From contig NC_090785.1 of NCBI RefSeq assembly GCF_040054535.1, positions 5,327,501 to 5,391,500 on the forward strand: 64,000 nt of DNA, given 5' to 3'. Source of the stretch: Antennarius striatus. Taxonomy: Eukaryota > Chordata > Actinopteri > Lophiiformes > Antennariidae. Below the pieces are notes generated by a model. That model made no database searches and was not told where the DNA came from. It saw only the letters and a list, made by a program, of their open reading frames with translations. Position 1 is the first letter of the stretch. Each line of letters begins with the position of its first letter. The position numbers were made by a program, and so were the translations under genes. Shown here one piece after another: positions 1-11,574 of this stretch.

Positions 1-558
1 AATAACCTTCTGAGAATTTACAGCACAAACAAGAAATGTTGTTCATATTCATAAGACTTGAAAAAGGACTAATCTATAATTACTAGACTCCTTCATTTGA
101 AAGAAAAAGAGCCACTAATAAAAGTGCAGTTGAAAACCTTTCTTTCCTTTTCTTTCTGCCGCACTTTTCTTTATGAATTTATTTTACTTTCCTTTAATTC
201 TTTGATTATTGAAGTAAGACTGAAAGCATCGCTGCTGCAGACATGTTCCTTTCCCCAGGCCACACCTCTTCTCCCGGTGATGATGAACGGGTCGAACCGG
301 GACCTACGGATACATCACCGCTATCTCTCCCAGGATCAATCCGAACGGTTACGCAATTGCTTTCACTTTATCGATTATTTGGGATGTGTAGTCATGCGGT
401 TCAACTTTACCAGTGTCGTTGCAAACGCCAGGACTACACGTCCCATAAGTCAAAGCGGCTCGTCGCGTCTCTATTTAGGCTTTCGCGTTGAATGTAGTTC
501 ATTCCACTTGAAAATTCGCTCATGATTCAGTTCATTAATAAATAAATACTTCGGTGTC
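1..558 (+). promoter_or_regulatory. CpG-rich upstream region of sfxn5 (candidate promoter/5' UTR)
   Basis: The first 240 bases are AT-rich. From about 270 the sequence becomes CpG-rich (many CG dinucleotides between 285 and 500) and runs into the sfxn5 start codon at 559, as expected for a CpG-island promoter and 5' UTR. At 433-445 the string ACTACACGTCCCA resembles the ACTACAnnTCCCA half of the ZNF143/Staf promoter motif, though the downstream half is poor. No TATA box is evident. A 142-codon open frame covers 97-525 but has no recognisable protein character. The transcription start cannot be fixed from sequence alone. Confidence 0.45.
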
Positions 559-3500
559 ATGGCGGAATCTGGATCATATCCCGCTTTCCAGCTCGGAAGA
601 CCCCGATACGACCAGGTAAGTCCTGCCTACCCACCGGTAAACACGCGTAAACAACATTTTGTTTAGAGGCATTCAGAGAAAAAAAACAGCCCCATCCTCC
701 GTGCTGCTGCCGCTCCACTCCAGCTGATCCGGATGCGCATACTCTCAGGCGAAAGTTGTCGTTGATCCGCGGCTTGATCCTTTGTCTATAAACGGTATTC
801 TCTCCTCATAGTGAACTTTGGGGTGTGTTTGAACGCGTTGTGAGTTTTATTCTTTATTTGGGTCGCTGTTGACTCTGACAGATTTCTCACTCTCACTGCT
901 CCGGGGTGTGAAGGTCTGCAGATAAAACGCAGACAGGCCGATCTTTTGCGTGGGTTTCCTCACTTTATTGCGCAATAATGGAACTGGTTTGTTTTGATAG
1001 CAGCAATTTGAACTTTCTAATGAAATATTGCGCATCATTTTGCACATGAACCCAGTGCGAATCACACTTTTAAAACATGCCAGATTTATTTTTTTGCCTG
1101 CTTCCTGCAGACTTGTCCGACCTGTGATCGAGATTAATGGGCTGTCCATGTCTCTATCTGGAGCTCATTACTCAATTTTCCATCCTCAGAAATGAATTTG
1201 CATTGGTCATTCGTGAGAGATAATGCGACCTTCACAGTGTTGACACATGAACTGAAGAAGCTGCTCAGTGCAGGAGTCACAGTTTAAGACGTTTCAGTTA
1301 ACATTTTCTGCAGGTAAATATTTACCACAGGAAGTATAAAGTCCATATGCAAGCTGTATAAATAAGTCAACCAATATCATCTGCTGTTATTATTATTAAG
1401 ATGCAAAGGCACTTGGAAAAACAATGGGAAATTCAAATGAACACTTTAACTGGAGCGTGTCTGTTGGGCGACGGTGCTGGGGTCAAGGATAGATGTCAAA
1501 GTCAATTTCTTGTTAGAAATTCAAGGATACAACTACAAGAGAGGCAAACAAATACCAATTGGTAACTGAAATAACTCAACGCAGATGCAAAGACGTACAG
1601 AGCATCTCAAATACATGCAAAAGGGCCGGAAAAGCGTGAGAAACAACTTTTAAGAGAGAAAACTTTTCTAAAAGAAACAAGAGAAACTACTAAGTGTTTA
1701 CAAAGAGATAGAAAACAGCCTTTAAGAAAAAAAAAGTATGAAAAATTAGATGTAAACCGTCCGACTGAGCTACAAAATGTAAGGCACGCTTAGAATAATG
1801 TCCAAAGAATGACGTAAAGACATAAAACAGCACAGAGATTTAAAATGGAAACATGTTAGGATGTGAAATTATCGCAAAGCCGCCAAAGAAAAACCATTAA
1901 AGGTAAAAAGAAGGTCACAAACCAATCAACAAGACAAAGGCAATGACCCCAGCATTATTTTCATGCACTGTAAAATCTAACCCTCTTTTGTCTTTCATTC
2001 TGAAGCCAGAGGAAATGTGTTGATCAAGGTGCTGTAATACTTTCAGCTCCTTATGCTAAGGCAGTTAAAATTAGGCCAGTCCTTGAATCAGCGTGAATCT
2101 TTCTCGGTTTGTCGGTGCATTCTGCCGTGCTCGCTCGCTTCTAGCCCCCTTGTGTACTCTCCAGGGAGCTGAGACTCATGCATAATTAAAGAAGGCTCCT
2201 CACATGGATCCTTGCTATACTCCACCATTTATGAAGCAGCACTGCAGCACATATGGCCCCGTCAGATGAAGAGATGTGATGGAGGAACAGTGATGTGGCA
2301 GATCTAGAGAAACAGCACAGAACTATAATATTTATCTCCTGTCTTTAGGAGGAATGAAAGCTGTCATTTCAATTAGGACTTAGTACTGAACAGATAATTA
2401 ATGGTGAGGACTCTGTTCCTTTGTTTTTCCTCTGTGCTTCCTGCCTTTCATAACTGATAAACATCTACGAGGGAATCCGACTGAAGCTGCCATGTTTTCA
2501 TCCATCTGGTTTGCCAAAGAGATTCTTGGCATTAACTCTACCACTGGGGACATTTCAGACCGTTGGCACGCATACTTAGCAATTAGCATGCTGATGGTAA
2601 TGTGGAAGAACAGAGCAGTGAACAGGATGCTTGACCGACACTTTTAGTCCTCTCATGCCAGATAGAAGCTGTTTGGGAAAACTTCTAGTTCTGTTATTCA
2701 GTCACTTTGGTAAAAGCTTATCTCACCCATTTGGATGCTTTTAATTATTACCTCTGTGTTGGAGGTTGTTTTCAGTTCCATAGATTTAGATTTCTATGGA
2801 ATTTCAAAAAAAAAACATGACTGAATGGCATCATCTCAGTGACAGTGTCATGTCTTTTATGTGAAGCTATGTTATGTTAAGTTAATGTTTTTTGTGTGTA
2901 TTTTTTTGAATTCATGACTACAGTATTTCTAGAGGTCCTCTCCTCTGTGTTCCTGTCTGTACGCCATCTTTTCTAGAGTTCGTTCCTCGGTCGTCTGAGA
3001 CACTTCATAGACATCATCGACCCCAGCACGCTTTTTGTGTCAGAGGTAAAACACTTTGAATGGCTTTCACACCTATTATTATTACAAAGTGAGTGATCAC
3101 ATTTTATTCAGGAAAAGTTCTAATGCAGGTGTAAAGTTTTGCACCCAAAACAATGTAAATATTTATTTATATTATTTTGGGTGCATTTGATTTGTAATTT
3201 AAGGGGTGCTGTTTTTATTCACGCATTTTAGGAGCGGGATTCTCTGAGGCCGAATAGTAAATGCAAGACAAATGCACTAAAAACTTTATTGTCCACTTGA
3301 CGCTGAAGTGAATCCCAATTATTAAAATGCTCAACTTTACAGAAAAAAACAATGCATGTATGCTTGGAATTTCCTGTTCATGACAAATGGACCAGGAAAG
3401 TTTTGTTTGTTACTAACATACAGTAGATGCTGTACATAATTATGACTTGTAATTATGTGTAATTAAAGGAGTGGCCGCTTTATGTCACCTCAGACTTTGC

Positions 3501-6500
3501 TTAAATTCATTCAGTCTGCTTCTGCTTCATCCTTGCTCCACTACTATGGAGAAATCATATGTGTATTTTGTAATAGGTTTCTTTGAAGTGCTGTTGTACA
3601 GCCTTACTCCAATTATGTCCCTTTTGAAACATTTCTTATGTATGTAGAAAAAGTTGACAGGTTGCATCAAACTTCTCGATGACTATAAACGTGGAATGCT
3701 TCCCTCTGGAATCTCTGATCATCAGGTTTGTCATTTAATTAATGTTAGTTTGATGCATGCCTAAAAAATAACTAAATACATCTGATAATTAATTTGCATT
3801 TTTTTGGGTATAATTGCACTGCTTAACCTGTACAGCTGTGGGAAGCCCAGAAGGTCAAGCAGGTAAGTGCCACACCCATCATGAGTCATTCAGGCTACAT
3901 GCACCTCCAACCATTCAGGCTTTTGGCCTCCTGACAGCATGAGTATGACATCATACTCTCTGCACACAGGCCATCATTCATCCTGACACAGGAGAGAAGA
4001 TCTTCATGCCATTTCGAATGTCAGGTACGACCTCAGATGAAGATCTTTCCCACGAAATGTTCCTCCATTGTGCGCCAGCGTTTTTACGCTGAAAATCATT
4101 TTTTCGCTTGCACAGGTTATGTACCATTTGGAACACCGATTGTAAGTTCCTCATCTGATTCATACATTTTAATCATGCGGTGTAAAAGAACATAACTTGG
4201 CTATGCATCTATTCACTTATAGTAATATTTGGGCATAGATGAAATGAGACTTTGGACTTATTTTGACAGAAAATAAGCTGTTATTCCCTGGACTCATTTA
4301 GGTCATTGGGCTTCTTCTTCCAAATCAAACTGTGCTGTCTACCATTATATGGCAGGTACTGTGAATACCCAACATACTCCAACTAACTGACTAACTGTAA
4401 AACCATTGCGTTTATTGTACATTTTGAACATCTGGTAAGCAAAGTATCTATCTCCTTTCCCTGTCTTCTCTTTTTTTTAAAATTACTTTGGACCACGTAA
4501 TCCACTCCATTTTACTCATCTCTCATTTCCTCATTCCCTCCATACTCTTTCATTTGCTTATTTTTGTAATCCTCTCATCCCTCCATTCTTTATTTCAATC
4601 TTTCCCACAGTGGCTGAACCAGAGTCACAATGCCTGTGTGAACTACGCCAACCGTAATGCCACTAAGGTAGAGATGTTTTTTTCTCTCTTGTTAATAACT
4701 GTTGATATCTCTGCGTTGAGCGTGGAGCCGCTTTCTAAGCCAAACATGACTCCATTGTTCAACACTACATGGGCTGATCTTATTGTCTCTCACAAGGCTA
4801 GGAATGAGTCACACGACTGAACCGGAGCTAACTTGTTAGCCAAATGCCAGCTGACTTCAACAGTTTGTGAGGAACTTTCATTGTGTAGCTCTGAACCAGG
4901 TCGTGACCACACACAGCTACCGTAGCCTGAACGAAGTCCCCCTCTGGGATGACAATCAAATATGACTCAGGATAGATCAATTTACTCAATCATTCAATGT
5001 GTTTCATCACAAATTGAACTGTTACAAATCTGAGTGTATCGGCTGTGGATTTTAATTTTTTTAAATATATCTATTGATGCAGGAAGCGTTTGTTTTCCAG
5101 ATTCTAGGATTTGTTCTGGTTAGGGAGGACCACGTCATGTATGTAGAGACCTGAAAAAATGTGTTTTTCATAATGGGTACCCTTTAAAAATATTGGTTTT
5201 GGTTTATTGGTTTTGGTTTGCTTTACAATTTTGCTTGATATTTTTATTTTTTTATTACTATTAAAAACATTATGGATTGTACAGCTCTTATCCAAGCTTT
5301 AAGATTTCTAATCAAAAATCACTTCCCTTTGTAGAGTTCATAGCAGTCTCACATTAAACCACTTGAAGAAGTGAAACAATTTCCCTTTTGTTTACTTTCA
5401 GCCTACGCCAACATCCAAGTTTCTTCAAGGATATGTCGGTGCTGTGACCAGCGCCGTTTCTATCGCAGTGAGTGTGTTCCTCCAGGAATGTTCCAGCAAT
5501 ATTTCAATATCAAATTTGATTAGAAAATCTTGTTTCAGGCCACAGTAAATAAAGGATCACACCACTATATCATACCATAAAAGAAATGTACTTTCCTTTT
5601 GTTACATTACTTTCTTTAATAGGTTGGACTGAATGTGCTGATTCAAAAGGCCAACAAGCTGAGTCCTGCCACCAGAATGATAATACAGAGATTTGTTCCC
5701 TTCCCTGCTGTAGGTGGGTTTTTAAATGAACCTTGGTGTCACTTTGAGCTGACGGTAATTATGTCCTGCTGGTATTTGGACATCCTGCGTTGAAACGCAG
5801 TTGAATCTGCCCTTCTCTCTTTATCCTCAGCCTGTGCAAACATCTGCAATGTGGGCCTGATGAGGCACAATGAGCTGTCTGAAGGGGTTGATGTACTGGA
5901 CAACAATGGTAACGTGGTGGGATCCTCCAAAATTGCTGCAAGGCATGTGAGTGGAGTTTGTGCACACTCAGCCTAGGCTACGTATTTTACTATTTTTTAT
6001 ATATCTTGCAGTTTTTGAGTGATTTGCAATTTTTACTTTGGCTATTAATGTACGATATACTGCTTCTGTCACTCGGCAACCATCTGAATTCACCAAACAC
6101 AAAACTATTTTCGACCCATTTGGACCTGAAATGAAGCGTGTGCACAATGTTCTCATGTCTTCCCCAGGCAATCATGGAGACCGCCTTCACACGTGTGGTC
6201 CTCCCGATGCCGATCTTTGTTCTGCCCCCCATCATCATGTCCTACCTCGAGAGGTTTGTACATGAATATCTAGTTTACGTTTAGATAAATAACTAAGACT
6301 GCAAGGAATTTTTTTTTTTCCATTTAAATGTTTCGTCTATCAGTCTGTAAAATGTGTTTGTCTTGTTTTGTCCTAGCAGCTGTTCAAATCACATATTTGT
6401 TCATTTGCCAAGACAGGATGGACAAAGAGTAGAGAAACTAGAAAGATAAGAGTTTACCCCTGAGCAAAGCTCTCAATGCTAATCGCTGAAGACGAGCTGC

Positions 6501-7892
6501 TCTGTGTCTGTGGGACTAGAAAGAGAGGCAGCGAATTCTGGCATTGAAATTTCAAATTTATATGTATTACTGTGTTTTTCTTAGTTTTTTTTAATAACAC
6601 ATTTCTTTTCACACTGGCTTTTTTTATAATAACTGAAATAGAGCTTGTTGGATGCTAGGACTCCTGCCACCTCAGCATAATATCCATCAACAGCTAATTT
6701 TAGTCAGGTCGGTTTTTCTGTGAATCAAAAACAGGCTCAACACCTGCAGTCTGACAGTTTCCTGTGATGTAGCTGAGGTTGTGTCCTGGATATTTGCTCA
6801 TCAGCATTAAACTTTGGGGCGGATGCAGATCAGCATTCAAATCACACACGTAAAGCCATCCTGTCAATCCAGTCCTCTCATACACTGACAGGCAGCTGAC
6901 ACCTGTATGTATGGAAAACCAGTGAGTGATTTAAAAGGAAATTATCAAACTTATCAAAAATAGTTTTGGTAATCATATGAATGAATATTTGACCCCATAT
7001 AAATGCGCATTTTGTTATTAATTTATTTGAAAGGTAAGGCCAACCTTATCTTCAGTTTGACTTTGAGCATGGGTAATTATCTGCAGCCAGCATGCTGCAG
7101 CCTGAGATGGTTAGGATGTTTGCATTAAGTGGGAAGCCAAGTCACAACCAGACAGAATGTCAAACATGTAAAAATTGAGAGTGTAATAATATAGCCTGTG
7201 TTTATGGACAGAATGAAAATCCCTGTTTCTATAGTGACTTTAAATAAAAGCTGATATCTAGACTGACTCATTAAACCCAGAGCTGGAACTTTCACACAGA
7301 CAGTTTCTCACTCCCACCAATTATGGAAAATAGCTCCCCAAAATGAACACGCTTTTTTTTTTTCTACAGATCCAAAAATAACTTGCCGTCATCAGCTGGC
7401 ATTGATCCACACAGGAGGCTCATATTTTCTTTAATCACTATCTTCTGCAGGCTTAGATTTTTGCAGAGCAACCGCAGATTGATGTTACCCATTCACAGCT
7501 TTGTGTGTCTGGTGACCTTTGGCCTCTCCCTGCCTGTGGCGATCAGTCTGTTTCCACAGATGTCTCAGGTATGGCAAACCCTCGGTTCAACTGCTTCTTC
7601 TGCTGCTTCAAGGTCAGGTGACTATAGGAGCAGCTGGGGAGATGTTCAGATTATTCATGCACTACTTGAAATGCATAACCCCGGTCCATTGACCTCTTAT
7701 TCCAGATGTCTCTGTGCAGCTAATTAAAAAGTCAAAGGGATTTTTCAAGGCTCAAAGATGTAAAGCAAAAAATTTCACATCAGTTTTTGCCCTTTTTTTG
7801 TTTTTTTCTTGTAGATTGAGGCGTCTCGCCTGGAGCCAGAGATTGCCATGGCAACAGATTGCAAGATAGTGACCTACAACAAGGGTTTATGA
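559..7892 (+). CDS. sfxn5: Sideroflexin-5, complete gene in 14 coding exons
   Basis: Sideroflexins are multi-pass mitochondrial inner-membrane carriers. SFXN1 carries serine; SFXN5 has been linked to citrate/tricarboxylate transport. I assembled the exons by GT/AG sites and reading phase: 559-615, 2977-3045, 3648-3725, 3836-3862, 3970-4024, 4116-4141, 4302-4355, 4611-4667, 5402-5467, 5623-5713, 5831-5946, 6168-6253, 7451-7568, 7815-7892. They total 978 nt and 325 aa with no in-frame stop; human SFXN5 is about 340 aa, longer at the N terminus. Family signatures include [18 protein letters not shown] (residues 22-39), [17 protein letters not shown] (81-97), PFGTPI then VIGLLLPNQ (99-113), [12 protein letters not shown] (129-140) and [10 protein letters not shown] (244-253). 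Hydrophobic segments lie near 99-122, 151-171, 185-200, 239-260 and 276-300. The protein ends TYNKGL. The start is the first ATG, at 559, followed by [10 protein letters not shown]. Exons 4 and 6 are very short (27 and 26 nt). The 5-versus-other-sideroflexin call rests on remembered similarity to human SFXN5; whether this is the a or b teleost copy is unknown. Confidence 0.96.
6254..7450 (+). other. sfxn5 intron 12 (about 1.2 kb)
   Basis: This is a phase-2 intron between the exon ending YLE plus AG and the exon beginning with the G that completes an arginine codon. The donor is GTTTGT and the acceptor TTCTGCAG. I see no coding exon, RNA gene or clear repeat in it. Confidence 0.7.
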
Positions 7893-9050
7893 TGGATGGT
7901 CATGGTGTGGAAGAGAAGCACAGACGTGGCATTCTGCATTGCTATTGTAGGATTCCACCTTCATAGCAGAGCCGGTAGATCAAGTACTAACCCAGGGTTT
8001 TTATTTTACAGTTCTGAACAATTGTTGTTCTGAGTTTCTACATTTTTGGTCTTCGTACAGCTTTCAAGTGCAAGGAAGAAATATATCTATGTGTGGAAAA
8101 TTTTATATTTACTTCTGAAATCAGGTTTATATTCATGAAATCAATTAATATATCATATAATGTTCTCCTGACATAGGCTATGACATGTTGCCCACTTGAA
8201 TATTGCTGCATTTTACCCAATAGAAAGTTATGACTTCAGTTAAAACCTGCAATAACTGACTTTCTGTCCACTTTGGGGCTGTGAAGCCAACTTTGATGAA
8301 TTATCACCTTTTGATGTGGGTAAACTTTATTTACATTTTATTGGTTTTCACCAGCTGATATGAAAATAACTCTTAAGGTGCTAAATGATGTTAATGTTAA
8401 TGCTAATGCTACTAATAATTTTCCCTGCAGTTTGTTTTAAGAAGGCATACAGTGTTTTTGTAAAGCCTTTTCTATTAACCTGGCTGGCTGGTTGGCTAAA
8501 ACCTGTTTCAGTACTGTATTTATTTATTTTGTTGGTTGAGGTTTTAAGTAGCCTGATGTTGAAATGTTTGGTGTTAAACAGGAAAGAAACACAAAGATTG
8601 GGACCTCAAAAAGACAAAACAAAAACACTTTTTAAATTTTTTTTTGCTTTTCTCTCCTTTTAATTATCACTATCCCTCAGATATGGCAGGCAACACCTCA
8701 CAGCAAGGATGATGATCACAGCCACCTTGTCTGCAGAAAAATTTAGTTACTTCTGGATTGGGAAACACTGAACAATGTTGAATCTCTGTTTGATCCGGAT
8801 TGATCAATTTTCTTGCAAATGAAATGCAAATGTTTCAATACATGAAACACTCAAATATAATCAGTTGAATTATGGAATTTCACAGTGTTGACCAAATTAT
8901 TAACAAGCAGATTTTACAGTTAGCTTTCTCATTTTTTTTCCTGCAGCAAACTGGACAAACTTGACAGGAATTTTATAAACTTAAGGGAACTGTTGAAATG
9001 AAATTACTCAACTTTCTTTTCTGTATTGGAGTCTTCTTGATATGTATATG
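7893..9050 (+). other. sfxn5 3' UTR / start of spacer
   Basis: This is AT-rich non-coding sequence directly after the sfxn5 stop codon. I see no AATAAA close to the stop. The first good hexamers are at 10016-10021 and 10051-10056, so the 3' UTR may be long, or a variant signal may be used nearer. Nothing else recognisable. Confidence 0.4.
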
Positions 9051-9540
9051 CCAGTTATTATGGCTTATATACGAAATGAAGGTAGACCTGGGGGGAAGAC
9101 TGCAATTCCCCCAAGTTGTTCAGACAACCCTGAGGCCAGATGTGGTAATACCAGGATCTCTTGCATGACTGCAGGGAGAAAGTGGCAGGCATGGCTTTTC
9201 CCAGTGGAGGTCGGATGTAGAGAATTCCTACCCAGTCAGTGTGGAGGATGCTCACATCCATTGGAATAACAAGGAGGGAGAAAAAGACAGCAGCTCGCAG
9301 GATGGGGGAGGCAGCAGAGAGAGCCTCTTGCTAGTTATGGAAAAGGAGACAGGAGCTTAGCTGGAAGCTAGGAGGAGGAGATGGGCAGTGGTTTGGCCAC
9401 CACTGCCGGCCCACCAATGGGAGGGTGTCATGGTTCGGGGTCAAAACACCCGATGATCTTGGTAACCACCTGATGACATCAACTCCTCCTAGCCAAGTGA
9501 ATGAAGGAGAAGCATCTTTGGATGTAATTATAACCATTAC
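9051..9540. repeat. GC-richer island of unknown origin, possibly a mobile-element fragment
   Basis: This stretch of about 490 bp has clearly higher GC than its surroundings and abrupt edges. Open frames exist on both strands (for example 9042-9269 on + and 9331-9537 on -), but none gives a protein I recognise. The composition step and the purine-rich GGAGGAGG texture suggest an inserted repeat fragment. This is inference; I cannot name a family. Confidence 0.3.
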
Positions 9541-9589
9541 AGTTGATGTAATAGTCAGGTTACTATCTATTGTGTTAGTAGTCAGGTCA

Positions 9590-9900
9590 TTTTAATCTAT
9601 ATACTGTAGCTCCAAATCACAACACAAGATATATTAGGGCACTTTACAAGAAGAACAAGTCTAGATCGGCTCTTTGCTCTATAAAGACCCAACATTCCTC
9701 TATGAACAAGAACATGGAGGCAGCGGTGATGCAAAACTACATTTTAACAGACAAAAACCTTGAACAGATCCAAGACACAAGGTGTGTTGCCCTTTACTCT
9801 GACTGGTTGAAGGGAGACAGACAGAGTGTGATGGGGAGTCAGACTGTTAGACAGGGGCAGATGGGGAGACAGAGTGAGGCAGTGAGGAACAACAAAGCTG
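9590..9900. repeat. Degenerate copy of a common teleost interspersed repeat
   Basis: The order of short motifs (CCAAATCACAACA, GGGCACTTTACAAG, CTCTATGAACAAG, then TGACTGGTTGAAGGGAGACAGA) follows a very widespread fish repeat that usually reads 'caaTTCACAACa...GCGCTTTACAag...GGTTGGGGTGAGAGGAGACAGA'. The match is from memory and diverged, and I cannot assign the superfamily. The open frame at 9702-9923 falls inside it and is not a gene. Confidence 0.45.
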
Positions 9901-11110
9901 ATATTTCCAACAAGACTGGGTAAGACTGGAAGAAGACACCTGAAGGCTCTGGCTTTGGCTTATTATGATGAAATAGTGATGAGAAAAAATGTTTTACTCA
10001 AAGCAATAAGTCTCAAATAAATTTTATGAAGCACATATATTCATTATAGTAATAAAATACTTGTGAGGAGAAACACAAGACTGGGATATTATCAAACAGT
10101 GTTGCTAATTTGTGCATACTGTACAGTAGATGTAGATGTGCTGTATATTATTTTAATCACTGTTAAAGTAGTCATTGACAGTTAAACAGGAATTTCCTCT
10201 GATAATGTGAAGCAACATGCATAATTCTGTCTACATTTGTTTTCTATAGTCTGATGCTATACTTGTGGTCCTATCCTAGCTTGTAGGGAGGCTATTTCAA
10301 TCTATTACTGTTTCATAAACCACTGTATTTCTAATGAATTGCTTCCTTTGTATAATATGAAAGTATAACATATATATTATACTACTTACGATGAACTAGT
10401 ATTTTGTAATAATTTGTAGAATAATTTGTAATAAGGCTACTTCTACTGAATATAAAACATTTGTCAAACAATGTTAAACATTTATATTATCTAGAATTAT
10501 ATAATAAATACCTTTGCTCCAGTTACTGTTGTGAGGATTTTATTTCTGGACACATTATACCCATTTACAATACGCATCTTATAATGCAATTTTGCAGGTT
10601 AAAATATTTTTCCTCTACATTGGAGCTGTTAAAATAATCCATTTACTGTTTACATTTTTACATCCTTTGCTTTTATTTGGTGTATAGATTGGCTCTAAAC
10701 TGTTCATCATGCCTGTTTTATTGCCCATCACATTCATATAAAACCACTTCCTAATGTACTGTACTGCTAAATTATATCTCCAGCTATTTTGATAATGGAT
10801 TGACCTGTTAAATAGTTTTGCACATTTGGGTTCATAAAGTTTGATGGACATTTTTCAATTTTCTGGATTTTTATGGCTCAAACAATTGATCACTTTAGAA
10901 AATAATGAATGAAGAAGATACTTTTCTTGCAACAATGGTGTTATCTTTTCTCCTATTTTAAAGTGAAGGCAAAAAAGAATAACCGAAAATTTTTTTTGTA
11001 TATTCTTTGGATTTATCCCTGACATTGTTGACATTTTTATATTAAATTTATTTTCCCTACGATCATTCCTGACAGTGCCGGCATTTTTAAATACCTTTCG
11101 GATGTGCGAC
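9901..11110. other. AT-rich intergenic spacer
   Basis: This is AT-rich sequence with candidate poly(A) hexamers AATAAA at 10016-10021 and 10051-10056 that could serve sfxn5. I see no coding exon or RNA gene. Confidence 0.4.
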
Positions 11111-11153
11111 AGTTCCGAATGACGGGACTGAATTAAGGTCTCATTTCATGCGT

Positions 11154-11168
11154 CCACTAGGGGGCACT
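11154..11168 (+). promoter_or_regulatory. CTCF-like motif 1, about 400 bp upstream of smyd5
   Basis: The 15 bases CCACTAGGGGGCACT match the vertebrate CTCF core consensus CCASYAGRKGGCRSY at every position. The site lies in the spacer between sfxn5 and smyd5. Binding is inferred from motif identity only. Confidence 0.6.
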
Positions 11169-11496
11169 GTTGAACATCTAATAGTCAAGATACAGTGTAC
11201 GTCAATATGATATACTGTAATCATATATTACATGATATTTAATTCGGAACGTCGATCAAAATCACTGTAACCATCATACTGTTATGTGGATTTGGTCCAA
11301 TTTGAAATTCCGAAATCTTACAGATCACACCATGGATTGTGGATATGTAACAACCCTTAGTTTCTTTGAAATTGGCACATATGTCCACACCTTCCAAATC
11401 ATCAATAAACCATTCATAAGTTGTCATCCTGAAAATCGTTCTGGCCATGTCTAACTGGGTCTGTCGGGGTCCAAACAGCTGTATTACAACAACCGA

Positions 11497-11511
11497 CCAC
11501 TGGGGGGCGCC
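11497..11511 (+). promoter_or_regulatory. CTCF-like motif 2, about 65 bp upstream of the smyd5 start codon
   Basis: CCACTGGGGGGCGCC fits the CTCF core except for G in place of the usual A at the sixth position. It has the same orientation as motif 1, 343 bp further on, and would lie in the smyd5 promoter or 5' UTR. Confidence 0.45.
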
Positions 11512-11574
11512 GCAGTCTCTACCCAGAGATAACACATCGGCGTCAGGGTTGAAAGGGTAAAGGTTGTGGGAAAC

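Noticed and set aside
97..525. 142-codon open frame upstream of sfxn5
   Set aside because: It runs from AT-rich sequence into the CpG-rich promoter, has no domain or signal that I recognise, and is best explained as chance in the upstream region.
11566..11574. Upstream GTG start that would add MGN to the smyd5 protein
   Set aside because: GTG is not a likely vertebrate start; the ATG at 11575 has a good AACATGG context and matches the MAA... start of SMYD5 proteins.
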